64,000 nucleotides of DNA, taken from assembly GCF_013167895.1 (NCBI RefSeq), contig NZ_BLWC01000001.1, positions 3,968,001-4,032,000 of the forward strand, written 5' to 3'. Source of the DNA: Streptomyces fulvorobeus (GTDB taxonomy: Bacteria; Actinomycetota; Actinomycetes; Streptomycetales; Streptomycetaceae). The position numbers were made by a program, and so were the translations under genes. Every line of letters begins with the position of its first letter. Position 1 is the stretch's first letter. Of this stretch, positions 17,328 through 25,831 are shown piece by piece. The notes beneath the pieces were generated by a model. The model was not told the DNA's origin. It searched no databases and was given only the letters and a program-made list of their open reading frames with translations.

Positions 17328-18001
17328 TGAGGCGAGTCCAGCCGGTAGCCCACTCCGCGCACGGTACGGATCAGCGTCGGCGAGGACGGCACGTCCTCCA
17401 CCTTCGCGCGAAGCCGCTGGACACAGGCGTCCACCAGCCGGGAGTCACCGAGGTAGTCGTGCTCCCACACCAGGCGCAGCAACTGCTGGCGGGACAGCGC
17501 CTGACCGGGCCTGCGGCTCAGTTCGAGCAGCAGCCGCAGCTCGGTCGGGGTGAGCTGGAGGTCCTCACCGCCCTTGGTGACGGTCATCGCGGAGCGGTCG
17601 ATGATCACGTTCCCGAACGTCGCGGAGTCCGTGGACTCCCGCTCGCCCCGGCGCAGCACCGCGCGGATACGGGCGTCGAGCACCCGGCCCTGCACGGGCT
17701 TCACCACGTAGTCGTCGGCGCCGGACTCCAGTCCCACCACGACGTCGATGTCGTCGCTGCGCGCGGTCAGCAGGATGATCGGCAGCTGGTCGGTGCGGCG
17801 GATGCGGCGGCAGACCTCGAAACCGTCGATCCCGGGCAGCATCACATCCAGCACCACCAGGTCGGGCCGCTGCTCCCGCAGCAGGTTCAGGCCGTCCTCT
17901 CCCGTCGCCGCGGTGGCCACTCGGTGGCCCTGACGTGACAGCGAGAGTTCGAGAGCCGTGCGGATGGCGTCGTCGTCCTCGATCAGCAACAGGAAAGGCA
18001 C
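17324..18001 (-). CDS. afsQ1: Two-component response regulator AfsQ1
   Basis: OmpR/PhoB-family response regulator that in S. coelicolor controls antibiotic production and nitrogen/phosphate genes together with AfsQ2. The receiver domain has the acidic pocket IEDDDA, the phospho-acceptor Asp in VVLDVMLPG, Thr in ILLTARS and Lys in YVVKPVQ. The winged-helix effector domain ends with RTVRGVGYRLDS. GTG 18001 (VPFLLLIEDD) was chosen because it gives 225 residues with the phosphorylation site at Asp52; ATG 18010 would add three residues. The gene is the first of a three-gene overlapping operon. A canonical AfsQ1 box lies about 80 bases upstream. Confidence 0.94.
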   Translation of the reverse strand: MPFLLLIEDDDAIRTALELSLSRQGHRVATAATGEDGLNLLREQRPDLVVLDVMLPGIDGFEVCRRIRRTDQLPIILLTARSDDIDVVVGLESGADDYVVKPVQGRVLDARIRAVLRRGERESTDSATFGNVIIDRSAMTVTKGGEDLQLTPTELRLLLELSRRPGQALSRQQLLRLVWEHDYLGDSRLVDACVQRLRAKVEDVPSSPTLIRTVRGVGYRLDSPQ

Positions 18002-18083
18002 GGGGGTCATTCTGGCCCATGGCGGTGCCGCAGTTCGACAGTTGGACGGCTCTCACGGTTCCGGCACGCCCGGAAGACGGCCT

Positions 18084-18099
18084 GTGACACGGCTGTGAC
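18084..18099. promoter_or_regulatory. AfsQ1-binding site (GTnAC-N6-GTnAC)
   Basis: GTGACACGGCTGTGAC is an exact GTnAC-n6-GTnAC direct repeat, the published AfsQ1 target pattern. It lies in the 181-bp gap between afsQ1 and the divergent sigQ gene, where S. coelicolor AfsQ1 is known to activate sigQ. It supports direct control of sigQ, and possibly autoregulation. Confidence 0.8.
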
Positions 18100-18182
18100 A
18101 GTCGGGGGACAACGCCATGAAACTGCCCGGGCAAGCTCGTTGACACACAGGACCGACCGACTCCACCGACGGGGGGCGCGAG

Positions 18183-18932
18183 ATGAACGCAACGCACAGC
18201 ACAGGCTCGACGAGCGCAGTTGTCACGCGTCTCCACGACGTCGGCCGGGGTCCGGAGAAGTCCGGCGGTGCGGCACGGGGGTGCGTTCGCGGCGCCGGGC
18301 GTCAGCATCCGTCGTACATGACGGTGGTTGACACGCCCCTCGGGGGCGACAGGGGAAGCGCGTACGGGGAGGTCACGGGGGAGCGGAAGGCCGCGGCGCG
18401 GACCGAGGACGCCGAAGCGGTGTTCACGGCCTACGTCCAGGAGCGCCGCGCCTCCCTGTACGCGACCGCCTACCACCTGACCGGCGACCGGTTCGAGGCC
18501 GAGGACCTGCTGCAGAGCGCCCTCTTCTCGACGTACCGGGCGTGGGACAGGATCAGCGACAAGGCGGCGGTCGGCGGATATCTGCGCCGCACCATGACCA
18601 ATCTGCACATCAGCGCCTGGCGCAGGCGCAAGCTCAGCGAGTACCCGACCGAGGAGCTGCCGGAGACGGTGGGCGACACGGACGCGATGCGCGGCACGGA
18701 ACTGCGGGCGGTGCTCTGGCAGGCGCTCGCCCGACTGCCCGAACTCCAGCGCACGATGCTGGTCCTGCGGTACTACGAGGGCCGCACCGACCCGGAGATC
18801 GCGTCCATCCTCGACATCAGTGTCGGCACGGTGAAGTCGAGCATCTGGCGGTCGCTCCGCCGGCTGCGCGAGGACGAGGTCCTCAGCTTCGGCCGTGACG
18901 AGGAGGAGTCCTTCGGCGAGCTGGTGGCCTGA
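18183..18932 (+). CDS. sigQ: ECF sigma factor SigQ
   Basis: SigE-family (actinobacterial) ECF sigma factor of 249 residues. After an N-terminal extension of about 80 residues, region sigma2 starts at VFTAYVQERRASLYATAYHL and sigma4 includes LPELQRTMLVLRYYEGRT and DISVGTVKSSIWRSLRRL. The extension is low complexity; ATG 18183 follows a GGGGGG ribosome-site-like run, but ATG 18318 (MTVVDTPLGG) would remove half of it and cannot be excluded. Divergent from afsQ1 with an AfsQ1 box between them. In S. coelicolor SigQ is an AfsQ1 target that antagonises its effect on antibiotic pathways. Confidence 0.9.
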   Translation: MNATHSTGSTSAVVTRLHDVGRGPEKSGGAARGCVRGAGRQHPSYMTVVDTPLGGDRGSAYGEVTGERKAAARTEDAEAVFTAYVQERRASLYATAYHLTGDRFEAEDLLQSALFSTYRAWDRISDKAAVGGYLRRTMTNLHISAWRRRKLSEYPTEELPETVGDTDAMRGTELRAVLWQALARLPELQRTMLVLRYYEGRTDPEIASILDISVGTVKSSIWRSLRRLREDEVLSFGRDEEESFGELVA

Positions 18933-19079
18933 GGCAACGGGGGGAGAACCGGACCGCCGTTTCGGGGGATGCGGCGGTGCGGGTACGGGGGTACGGGGGG
19001 AAACGCAGCGGGGTCGCACGGGCCGGGGGGTCCTGTACGGCCCCGTTTCGCGTGCGTGCGCCCGCCGGCCGGAGCGGGC

Positions 19080-19718
19080 TCAGGCCGCGCTTCCCGCCGC
19101 CGCCCGCCGACACCGTCCCGCCGCCGCGGCGGCCAGCCTGCCCAACGCCTCCTCCTTGCCGCACGGATGCGCGCCCAGCGCCGTCTGCCGTGCCACGATC
19201 CGCCGCTCGGCACGCATCAGCCGCCAGCCGCGCCGCAGCAGGAACGGCACCGACTTGCGGCCCTCGCGCAGATCCCGCAGCAGCCGCCGCCGGAACGTGG
19301 TCGAAGGGCGCCCGCGCAGACACAGCGCGTCCGCCAGGACGCCGAGCTCCTGGCAGCGCTCCACGATGTCCGCCGCGAAGATGCCCTCGGCGACGAACAG
19401 GGGCGTGCGCCCGATGTGGAACGCCTCCCGCCCGACGCGGGCGCTGGTGGCCAGGTCGTACACCGGCACGTCCGTACGCCCCGTACGGCAGAGCTCCGCG
19501 ACCGCAGCGACCGCGGCGTCCGCGTCCCAGGACCGTACGGAGTCCCAGTCGATGTCCGTGCTGCCCGTGACCGCCGGCAGGGTCGGGTCGTCGCCCTCCT
19601 TGTAGAAGTCGTCCAGATGCAGCACCGGCAGACCGGTACGCGCGGCCAGGGACGACTTGCCTGAACCGGAGGGGCCCGCGAGCAGCACGACGCGGGTCGG
19701 TATCGATGGGGAACTCAC
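19080..19718 (-). CDS. Uridine kinase-like protein
   Basis: P-loop nucleoside kinase of about 212 residues. The Walker A motif GPSGSGKSSLA is at residues 16-26, followed by LHLDDFYKEGDDPTLP, the substrate-binding DD..Y region of the uridine kinase/PRK superfamily, and the FVAEGIFAADI Walker B-like strand. The C-terminus is Arg/Ala-rich. It would phosphorylate uridine (or cytidine) to the monophosphate, competing with the deoA route. GTG 19718 places the P-loop at the expected distance from the N-terminus; an in-frame upstream start at 19787 is less likely. No regulon palindrome was seen upstream. Confidence 0.85.
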   Translation of the reverse strand: MSSPSIPTRVVLLAGPSGSGKSSLAARTGLPVLHLDDFYKEGDDPTLPAVTGSTDIDWDSVRSWDADAAVAAVAELCRTGRTDVPVYDLATSARVGREAFHIGRTPLFVAEGIFAADIVERCQELGVLADALCLRGRPSTTFRRRLLRDLREGRKSVPFLLRRGWRLMRAERRIVARQTALGAHPCGKEEALGRLAAAAAGRCRRAAAGSAA

Positions 19719-19859
19719 AGGACAGAAGTGTGCGGCATCGACCCGCGCGGAGAACCCCCCGGAGGCCCTGGGGGTATCGAGCATCACACCTCGACTACCG
19801 GGCGCGTACGGATGGCTACTCGCAGGAGGCCGGTTCGGGTGAGCAGCTCACCGGCTGAT

Positions 19860-19910
19860 CCGGACGACAGAGCTGCGGGCCGCCCCCCCGTCGTCCGGAG
19901 AGCGGCCCGC
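19860..19910 (-). other. Two interleaved inverted repeats after the ALDH genes
   Basis: Stem A is CCGGACGAC (19860-19868) with GTCGTCCGG (19890-19898). Stem B is GCGGGCCGC (19875-19883) with GCGGCCCGC (19902-19910). The arms alternate A-B-A'-B', so the RNA can form either of two 9-bp hairpins, or an H-type pseudoknot with short loops. It lies 17 bases after the last stop codon of the deoC-ALDH operon and most simply acts as its terminator. Confidence 0.55.
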
Positions 19911-19926
19911 GGGGCCCGTGCACGGG

Positions 19927-20840
19927 TCAGTACGAGGAGCCGGAGACTCCCAGGGCGCCCGTGGGGTGCCAGACCGTCTTGGTCTCCAGGAAGGCCGTCA
20001 GACGGCGTGTGCCGGGGTCGGCCGACCAGTCGACGCCGTCGGCCGCGCCGACCGGGTCCACGGCCTGCGGGCGCAGGACGCGCTTGAGGTTGTCGGCCGC
20101 CGCGATCTCCAGCTCCTTGGCCAGGGCCGCGTCCGCGCCCGTGAGGTCGATCGCGTTGACGTCCTGGTGGGAGGCGAGCGGGGCCGCGAGCTCCGCGGTG
20201 CTCCCCGACAGGATGTTCACCACGCCGCCGGGCAGGTCCGAGGTGGCCAGCACCTCGCCCAGGGAGAGCGCGGGCAGCGGGGCGTCGGCCGAGGCGATGA
20301 CGACGGCCGTGTTGCCGGTGGCGATCACCGGGGCGATCACCGAGACCAGGCCCAGGAACGAGGAGTCCTGGGGGCCAGCACCGTGACGACACCGGTCGGC
20401 TCGGGCGTCGAGAGGTTGAGGAACGGCCCCGCGACCGGGTTCACCCCTCCGGCGATCTGGCCGATCTTGTCGGTCCAGCCCGCGTACCAGACCCAGCGGT
20501 CGACGGCCGCCTCGACGACGGCGGCCGCCTTGGACCTCGACAGCCCCTCGGCGTCCGCCACCTCGCGTACGAACTGCTCCCTGCGGCCCTCCAGCATCTC
20601 CGCGACACGGTAGAGGATCTGGCCCCGGTTGTACGCGGTCGCGCCGGACCAGCCGCCGAACGCCTTGCGGGCGGCCACGACCGCGTCGCGCGCGTCCTTG
20701 CGTGAGGAGTGCGGCGCGTTCGCCAGCCACCTGCCCTTGGAGTCGGTCACCTCGTACACCCGGCCGCTCTCGGAGCGGGGGAACTTGCCCCCGACGTACA
20801 GCTTGTAGGTCTTGAAGACGCTCAGACGGTTATCGGACAT
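19927..20840 (-). CDS. Truncated ALDH-superfamily protein, ALDH16 second-domain-like (apparent frameshift)
   Basis: About 304 residues resembling an aldehyde dehydrogenase N-terminal half: oligomerisation strand VYEVTDSKGRWL, DAVVAARKAFGGWSGAT, and cofactor-domain segments (SVIAPVIATGNTAVVI, LPGGVVNILSG). It ends where other ALDHs continue into the catalytic domain, and has no catalytic Cys motif. One base is missing in the G run at 20370-20374; restoring it joins TVLAP to the downstream DSSFLGLVS segment. Its ATG overlaps the stop of the full ALDH gene by 11 bases, so the two are coupled. A full ALDH plus a 300-residue incomplete ALDH-like domain is the arrangement fused in ALDH16 proteins. 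Confidence 0.8.
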
Positions 20841-22269
20841 CGAGGTATGCCTCCAGGCCGTGACGGCCGCCCTCGCGGCCGAAGCCCGACTCCTTGTAGC
20901 CACCGAAGGGCGACGTCGGGTCGAACTTGTTGAACGTGTTGGCCCAGACGACGCCCGCACGGAGCTTGCCGGCCACCGCGAGGATGCGGGAGCCCTTCTC
21001 CGTCCAGATGCCGGCCGAGAGGCCGTACTGGGTGTTGTTGGCCTTGGCGACCGCCTCGTCCGGCGTGCGGAAGGTGAGGACGGACAGCACCGGGCCGAAG
21101 ATCTCGTCGCGGGCGACGGTGTGCGCCTGGGTGACGTTGGTGAAGAGCGTCGGGGCGAACCAGTAACCGGCGGACGGGAGGTCGCAGGGCGCCGTCCAGC
21201 GCTCGGCGCCCTCCGCCTCGCCGGTCTCGGCGAGCGCGGTGATCCGGGAGAGCTGCTCCGCGGAGTTGATCGCACCGATGTCGGTGTTCTTGTCCAGCGG
21301 GTCGCCGAGGCGCAGCGTGGACAGCCGGCGCTTGAGGGCGTCCAGCACCTCGTCCTGGACGGACTCCTGGACGAGCAGCCTGGAGCCCGCGCAGCAGACC
21401 TGGCCCTGGTTGAAGAAGATGCCGGTGACGATGCCCTCGACGGCCTGGTCGACGGGGGCGTCGTCGAAGACGATGTTGGCGCCCTTGCCGCCCAGCTCCA
21501 GGGTGGCCCGCTTGCCGGTCCCGGCGATCTGGCGGGCGATGGCCTTGCCGACCGCGGTCGAGCCGGTGAAGGCGACCTTGTTCACGTCGGGGTGGCCGAC
21601 GAGGGCGGCGCCCGCGTCGCCGTAACCCGTGAGGATGTTGACGACACCCCTGGGCAGCCCCGCCTGACGGCAGATGTCCGCGAAGAACAGCGCGGAGAGC
21701 GGAGTCGTCTCGGCGGGCTTCAGGACCACCGTGTTGCCGGTGGCGAGCGCCGGGGCGATCTTCCACGCGAGCATCAGGAGGGGGAAGTTCCACGGGATGA
21801 CCTGGCCGGCCACGCCGAGCGGGCGCGGGTTCGCGCCGTAACCGGCGTGGTCCAGCTTGTCGGCCCAGCCCGCGTAGTAGAAGAAGTGCGCGGCGACGAG
21901 GGGGAGGTCCGCGTCGCGGGTCTCCCTGATCGGCTTGCCGTTGTCCAGGGTCTCCAGGACGGCGAGCTCGCGGCTGCGCTCCTGGATGATCCGGGCGATG
22001 CGGAAGAGGTACTTGGCGCGCTCGGAGCCGGGCAGCGCCGACCACTTCTCGAACGCCCTGCGGGCCGCCTTGACCGCCCTGTCGACGTCCTCCGCGCCCG
22101 CCCTGGCGACCTCGGAGAGGACTTCCTCGGACGAGGGGCTGACCGACTTGAAGACCTTGCCGTCGGCGGCCTCGGTGAACTCGCCGTCGATGAACAGCCC
22201 GTACGAAGGGGCGATGTCGACGACGGAGCGGGACTCCGGAGCCGGTGCGTACTCGAATGCAGATGCCAT
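20830..22269 (-). CDS. Aldehyde dehydrogenase (full length)
   Basis: NAD(P)-dependent aldehyde dehydrogenase of 479 residues, oxidising an aldehyde to the acid. The cofactor-binding FTGSTAVGKAI, general-base Glu in LELGGKGAN, catalytic cysteine in NQGQVCCAGSR and the late EIFGPVLSV motif are all present. ATG 22269 begins five bases after the deoC stop, and the gene overlaps the truncated ALDH-like gene that follows, so the three form one operon. deoC releases acetaldehyde from deoxyribose 5-phosphate; oxidation of that acetaldehyde is the most economical role, but substrate is inferred from context only. Confidence 0.92.
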   Translation of the reverse strand: MASAFEYAPAPESRSVVDIAPSYGLFIDGEFTEAADGKVFKSVSPSSEEVLSEVARAGAEDVDRAVKAARRAFEKWSALPGSERAKYLFRIARIIQERSRELAVLETLDNGKPIRETRDADLPLVAAHFFYYAGWADKLDHAGYGANPRPLGVAGQVIPWNFPLLMLAWKIAPALATGNTVVLKPAETTPLSALFFADICRQAGLPRGVVNILTGYGDAGAALVGHPDVNKVAFTGSTAVGKAIARQIAGTGKRATLELGGKGANIVFDDAPVDQAVEGIVTGIFFNQGQVCCAGSRLLVQESVQDEVLDALKRRLSTLRLGDPLDKNTDIGAINSAEQLSRITALAETGEAEGAERWTAPCDLPSAGYWFAPTLFTNVTQAHTVARDEIFGPVLSVLTFRTPDEAVAKANNTQYGLSAGIWTEKGSRILAVAGKLRAGVVWANTFNKFDPTSPFGGYKESGFGREGGRHGLEAYLDVR

Positions 22270-22274
22270 GGGGA

Positions 22275-23222
22275 TCAGTCCACCGTCACGTAATCGGGGC
22301 CGGAGTAACGGCCGGTGCTGAGCTTCTGGCGCTGCATCAGCAGGTCGTTCAGCAGGCTGGACGCGCCGAAGCGGAACCAGTGGTTGTCCAGCCAGTCCTC
22401 GCCCGCGGTCTCGTTGACCAGCACGAGGAACTTGATCGCGTCCTTGCTGGTGCGGATGCCGCCGGCCGGCTTCACACCGACCTGCACCCCGGTCTGCTCC
22501 CGGAAGTCGCGCACGGCCTCCAGCATCAGCAGGGTGTTCGCGGGCGTCGCGTTGACCGCGACCTTCCCGGTCGACGTCTTGATGAAGTCCGCGCCCGCGA
22601 GCATCCCGAGCCAGGAGGCGCGGCGGATGTTGTCGTACGTGGACAGCTCGCCGGTCTCGAAGATCACCTTGAGGCGGGCGGAGCCGCACTCCGCCTTCAC
22701 GGCGACGATCTCCTCGTACACCTTGAGGTAGTGCCCGGAGAGGAAGGCGCCGCGGTCGATCACCATGTCGATCTCGTCGGCTCCGGCCGCCACGGCGTCG
22801 CGGACGTCCGCGAGCTTGACGGCGAGCGCGGCGCGGCCGGCCGGGAAGGCCGTCGCCACGGACGCCACCTTCACTCCGGAGCCGGCCAGCGCGGCGGCCG
22901 CGGTGGCCGCCATGTCCGGGTAGACGCAGACCGCCGCGGTGCGCGGGCTCGTGCGGTCGGTGGGGTCGGGGTTGACGGCCTTGGCGGCGAGAGCCCGGAC
23001 CTTGCCCGGGGTGTCCGCGCCTTCCAGCGTCGTCAGGTCGATCATCGAGATGGCGAGATCGATGGCGTACGCCTTGGCAGTCGTCTTGATCGATCGGGTG
23101 CCGAGGGAGGCGGCGCGCGCTTCGAGGCCGACAGGGTCGACGCCGGGCAGCCCGTGCAGGAAGCGGCGCAGCGCACTGTCGGACGCCGTCGCGTCGGCGA
23201 ATGCAGGTGCAGTGGTGGGCAT
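22275..23222 (-). CDS. deoC: Deoxyribose-phosphate aldolase
   Basis: Class I aldolase splitting 2-deoxyribose 5-phosphate into glyceraldehyde 3-phosphate and acetaldehyde. It has 315 residues, the longer actinobacterial/eukaryotic form. Active-site motifs: DEIDMVIDRGAFLSG (Asp of the proton relay), KVIFETGEL, the Schiff-base lysine in ADFIKTSTGK, and the second lysine in VGVKPAGGIRT. ATG 23222 gives MPTTAPAF; two in-frame GTG codons lie six and nine bases upstream. First gene of an operon with two ALDH genes. The regulon palindrome sits 19 bases upstream of the ATG. Confidence 0.97.
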   Translation of the reverse strand: MPTTAPAFADATASDSALRRFLHGLPGVDPVGLEARAASLGTRSIKTTAKAYAIDLAISMIDLTTLEGADTPGKVRALAAKAVNPDPTDRTSPRTAAVCVYPDMAATAAAALAGSGVKVASVATAFPAGRAALAVKLADVRDAVAAGADEIDMVIDRGAFLSGHYLKVYEEIVAVKAECGSARLKVIFETGELSTYDNIRRASWLGMLAGADFIKTSTGKVAVNATPANTLLMLEAVRDFREQTGVQVGVKPAGGIRTSKDAIKFLVLVNETAGEDWLDNHWFRFGASSLLNDLLMQRQKLSTGRYSGPDYVTVD

Positions 23223-23241
23223 GGTCACCACCTGAGCATAT

Positions 23242-23253
23242 CTACGCGCGTAG
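23242..23253 (-). promoter_or_regulatory. Operator site 4 (deoC promoter)
   Basis: Exact CTACGCGCGTAG core. On the minus strand the right arm continues into TAGATA, a possible -10 element, so the operator would overlap the promoter. It is 19 bases before the deoC ATG. Confidence 0.68.
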
Positions 23254-23346
23254 CGACCTGTACAGGCCCCCCGCTTCTCACCGGGCCACCCGTGCCCGGC
23301 ACCGCCGCCCGGCCGTCCCGGGCGGCGGTCAGGCAGAATCGGGCCC

Positions 23347-23988
23347 ATGACGAGCCCCACGCCTGCCCCCGAGCCGGTCCACGCCGACCGGACCTTCCGT
23401 TCGGCCGCCGGTCTGGTCTGCGGGGTGCTGCTCATCGCGCTGACCGCCTGGATCGGGGGCGACGCCCTGTTCCGGGGCGACGGCCGGACCCCGTGGAAGG
23501 CGCTCGCCGGGATGCTCGCCGCGATCCCGCTGATCGCGGCGTTCACCGTGCGGCCCGCGGTGTACGCGAACGCGGAGCGCATCCGCATCCGCAACCCGTT
23601 CCGGACCATCGTGCTGCCCTGGTCCGAGGTGGCCGACGTGCGCGCCGGGTACTCGACCGAGCTGACCACCCACGCCGGCGTCACCTACCAGCTGTGGGCC
23701 GTGCCCGTCTCGCTGCGCGAGCGCAAGCGGGCGGCGAGGAAGGCGTCGCGGCAGTCCCAGGACGACCCGTACGGCAGGTCGTCCGTCCACGCCGACGTCC
23801 GCGACACCGCCGCACGCGTCGCCGCCGCCGACCGGGCCGCCGTCGACCTGCGCGAACTGGCCGAGGGAGCCGCGCACCGCGGCGACCGGCCCGCCACCGA
23901 GACGGCCTCCGTCCGCTGGGCCTACGAGGTCATCGCCCCGGCGGCCGTGGGCACCGTGCTGCTCGTGGTGCTGCTCGCGACCGGCTGA
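23347..23988 (+). CDS. PH-domain membrane protein
   Basis: 213-residue protein with two N-terminal membrane helices (AAGLVCGVLLIALTAWIGG and LAGMLAAIPLIAAFTV), a bacterial PH-like segment (NAERIRIRNPFRTIVLPWSEV, AGVTYQLWAVPVSLRERK), a charged region and a C-terminal membrane helix (VIAPAAVGTVLLVVLLAT). Such proteins are common and uncharacterised in actinomycetes. It is divergent from deoC and convergent with the phosphomutase gene, with a hairpin between. No link to nucleoside metabolism is apparent beyond position. Confidence 0.82.
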   Translation: MTSPTPAPEPVHADRTFRSAAGLVCGVLLIALTAWIGGDALFRGDGRTPWKALAGMLAAIPLIAAFTVRPAVYANAERIRIRNPFRTIVLPWSEVADVRAGYSTELTTHAGVTYQLWAVPVSLRERKRAARKASRQSQDDPYGRSSVHADVRDTAARVAAADRAAVDLRELAEGAAHRGDRPATETASVRWAYEVIAPAAVGTVLLVVLLATG

Positions 23989-24031
23989 GCACCACCCGGC
24001 ACGACCGGAGCGCCCCCCAGGGACACGGCGA

Positions 24032-24066
24032 GGGGGCACGGGCCGCCGACGCGCGCCCGTGCCCCC
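24032..24066. terminator. Bidirectional terminator between convergent genes
   Basis: Perfect 12-bp stem GGGGGCACGGGC / GCCCGTGCCCCC with an 11-base loop, between the PH-domain gene and the phosphomutase gene, which converge here. Confidence 0.75.
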
Positions 24067-24076
24067 TGGTCCCGGC

Positions 24077-25717
24077 TCAGATTCCCGCGGCCGCCGACAG
24101 GTCGCGCTTGATCCCGGCGAGCAGTTCCGCGCCCCTGGCGCGCGCCGCCGGCAGCTCGTCCGCCGAGGCGACGGGCACCACGACCTCCAGATAGCACTTG
24201 AGCTTGGGCTCGGTGCCGCTCGGGCGGACGATCACCCGCGCGCCCTCCAGCCGGTAGCGCAGCCCGTCCGTGGGCGGCAGCGCACCGGTGCCCAGCGACA
24301 GGTCCTCGGCCGAGGTCACGGCGAGTCCCGCGAGCGCGGTCGGCGGCTGCTCCCGCAGGCGCAGCATGGCGTTCGCGATGACCGTCAGGTCCTCCACCCG
24401 GACCGACAGCTGGTCCGTGGCGTGCAGCCCGTGGGTGACGGCGAGGTCGTCCAGCAGGTCGAGGAGGGTGCGGCCCTTCTCCTTGAGCACCGAGGCCAGC
24501 TCGGCGACGAGCAGGGCGGCGGTGATGCCGTCCTTGTCCCGCACCCCCTCCGGGTCGACGCAGTAGCCGAGCGCCTCCTCGTAGCCGTAGCGCAGTCCCT
24601 CGGCACGGGCGATCCACTTGAAGCCGGTCAGGGTCTCCTCGTACCCCAGACCCGCCTTCCCGGCGATGCGGCCGAGCAGCGAGGACGACACGATCGACTC
24701 GGCGAAGGTGCCGGTGACGCCGCGGTCGACCAGGTGGGCGGCGAGCAGCGCGCCGACCTCGTCGCCGCGCAGCATCCGCCAGCCGCCCTCCACGGCGGCG
24801 TCGGGCACCGCAACGGCGCAGCGGTCGGCGTCCGGGTCGTTGGCGATGACGAGATCGGGGGCGGCCCGGCGCGCGGTGGCGAAGGCGAGATCCATGGCGC
24901 CGGGCTCTTCCGGGTTGGGGAAGGCGACGGTGGGGAACGCCGGGTCCGGCTCGGCCTGTTCGGCGACGAGTACGGGCTCGGGGAACCCGGCCCGCGCGAA
25001 GGCGGCGGTCAGCACGGACGTACCGACGCCGTGCATCGCCGTGTAGACGGTGCGGGCGGTACGCGGGGAGCCCTCGGAGAGCACGGCGTCCGTACGGGTC
25101 AGATAGGCGTCCAGGACCTCCTCGCCAAGGATCTCCCAGCCGCTTTCGGGGCGTGCCACCGTGCCGAGCGGGCCGACCGCCGCGATGGCGGCGGCGATCG
25201 CGCCGTCCGTGGGGGGCACGATCTGCGAGCCGTCGCCGAGGTAGACCTTGTAGCCGTTGTCGCGCGGCGGGTTGTGGCTGGCGGTCACCTCGACGCCCGC
25301 GACGGCGCCCAGATGCCGTATGGCGTACGCCAGGACCGGGGTGGGAAGCGGGCGCGGCAGGACGGCGGCGCGCAGTCCGGCGCCCGTCATCACGGCGGCG
25401 GTGTCACGCGCGAAGTCGGCGGACCTGTACCGGGCGTCGTACCCGATGACGACGAGCCCGCCACCCTGGCCGGTGGCGGTGAGATACGCGGCGAGGCCGG
25501 CGGCGGCCCGGATGACGACGGACCTGTTCATCCGCATGGGCCCGGCCCCCAGCTCCCCGCGCAGCCCGGCCGTGCCGAACTGAAGGGTGCCGGCGAAGCG
25601 CGAGGTGAGCTCGGTGATGTCGCCGGAGTCGATGAGCCCGCGGAGCTCGTCACGGGTCTCGGGGTCGGGGTCCTCCGCGAGCCACGTCCTGGCCTGCGCA
25701 ACGAGGTCCTGCTCCAC
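24077..25717 (-). CDS. Phosphohexomutase/phosphopentomutase family enzyme
   Basis: Alpha-D-phosphohexomutase superfamily, 546 residues in four domains. The phosphoserine loop is VTASHNPPRDNGYKVY, the metal loop NDPDADRCAV, the sugar loop GYEEALGYC and the phosphate-binding loop RPSGTEPKLKCYLE. Its length and partnership fit the PGM2-like phosphopentomutase clade, which converts (deoxy)ribose 1-phosphate to the 5-phosphate. Context supports this: it follows the purine nucleoside phosphorylase in the same direction, and its product would feed deoC. Glucose or mannose phosphate activity cannot be ruled out. GTG start at 25717. Confidence 0.88.
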   Translation of the reverse strand: MEQDLVAQARTWLAEDPDPETRDELRGLIDSGDITELTSRFAGTLQFGTAGLRGELGAGPMRMNRSVVIRAAAGLAAYLTATGQGGGLVVIGYDARYRSADFARDTAAVMTGAGLRAAVLPRPLPTPVLAYAIRHLGAVAGVEVTASHNPPRDNGYKVYLGDGSQIVPPTDGAIAAAIAAVGPLGTVARPESGWEILGEEVLDAYLTRTDAVLSEGSPRTARTVYTAMHGVGTSVLTAAFARAGFPEPVLVAEQAEPDPAFPTVAFPNPEEPGAMDLAFATARRAAPDLVIANDPDADRCAVAVPDAAVEGGWRMLRGDEVGALLAAHLVDRGVTGTFAESIVSSSLLGRIAGKAGLGYEETLTGFKWIARAEGLRYGYEEALGYCVDPEGVRDKDGITAALLVAELASVLKEKGRTLLDLLDDLAVTHGLHATDQLSVRVEDLTVIANAMLRLREQPPTALAGLAVTSAEDLSLGTGALPPTDGLRYRLEGARVIVRPSGTEPKLKCYLEVVVPVASADELPAARARGAELLAGIKRDLSAAAGI

Positions 25718-25831
25718 GGTGTCCGCCTTTCGGGGGTGGGGTGGGTCACGGGGCTCGGCCCGCGGGGGCCGGGGCTCCGCACGTGTCAGGGGAGGGCGGG
25801 GGAAACCGCCCGCCCCGGGCGCGCCGCCCGC

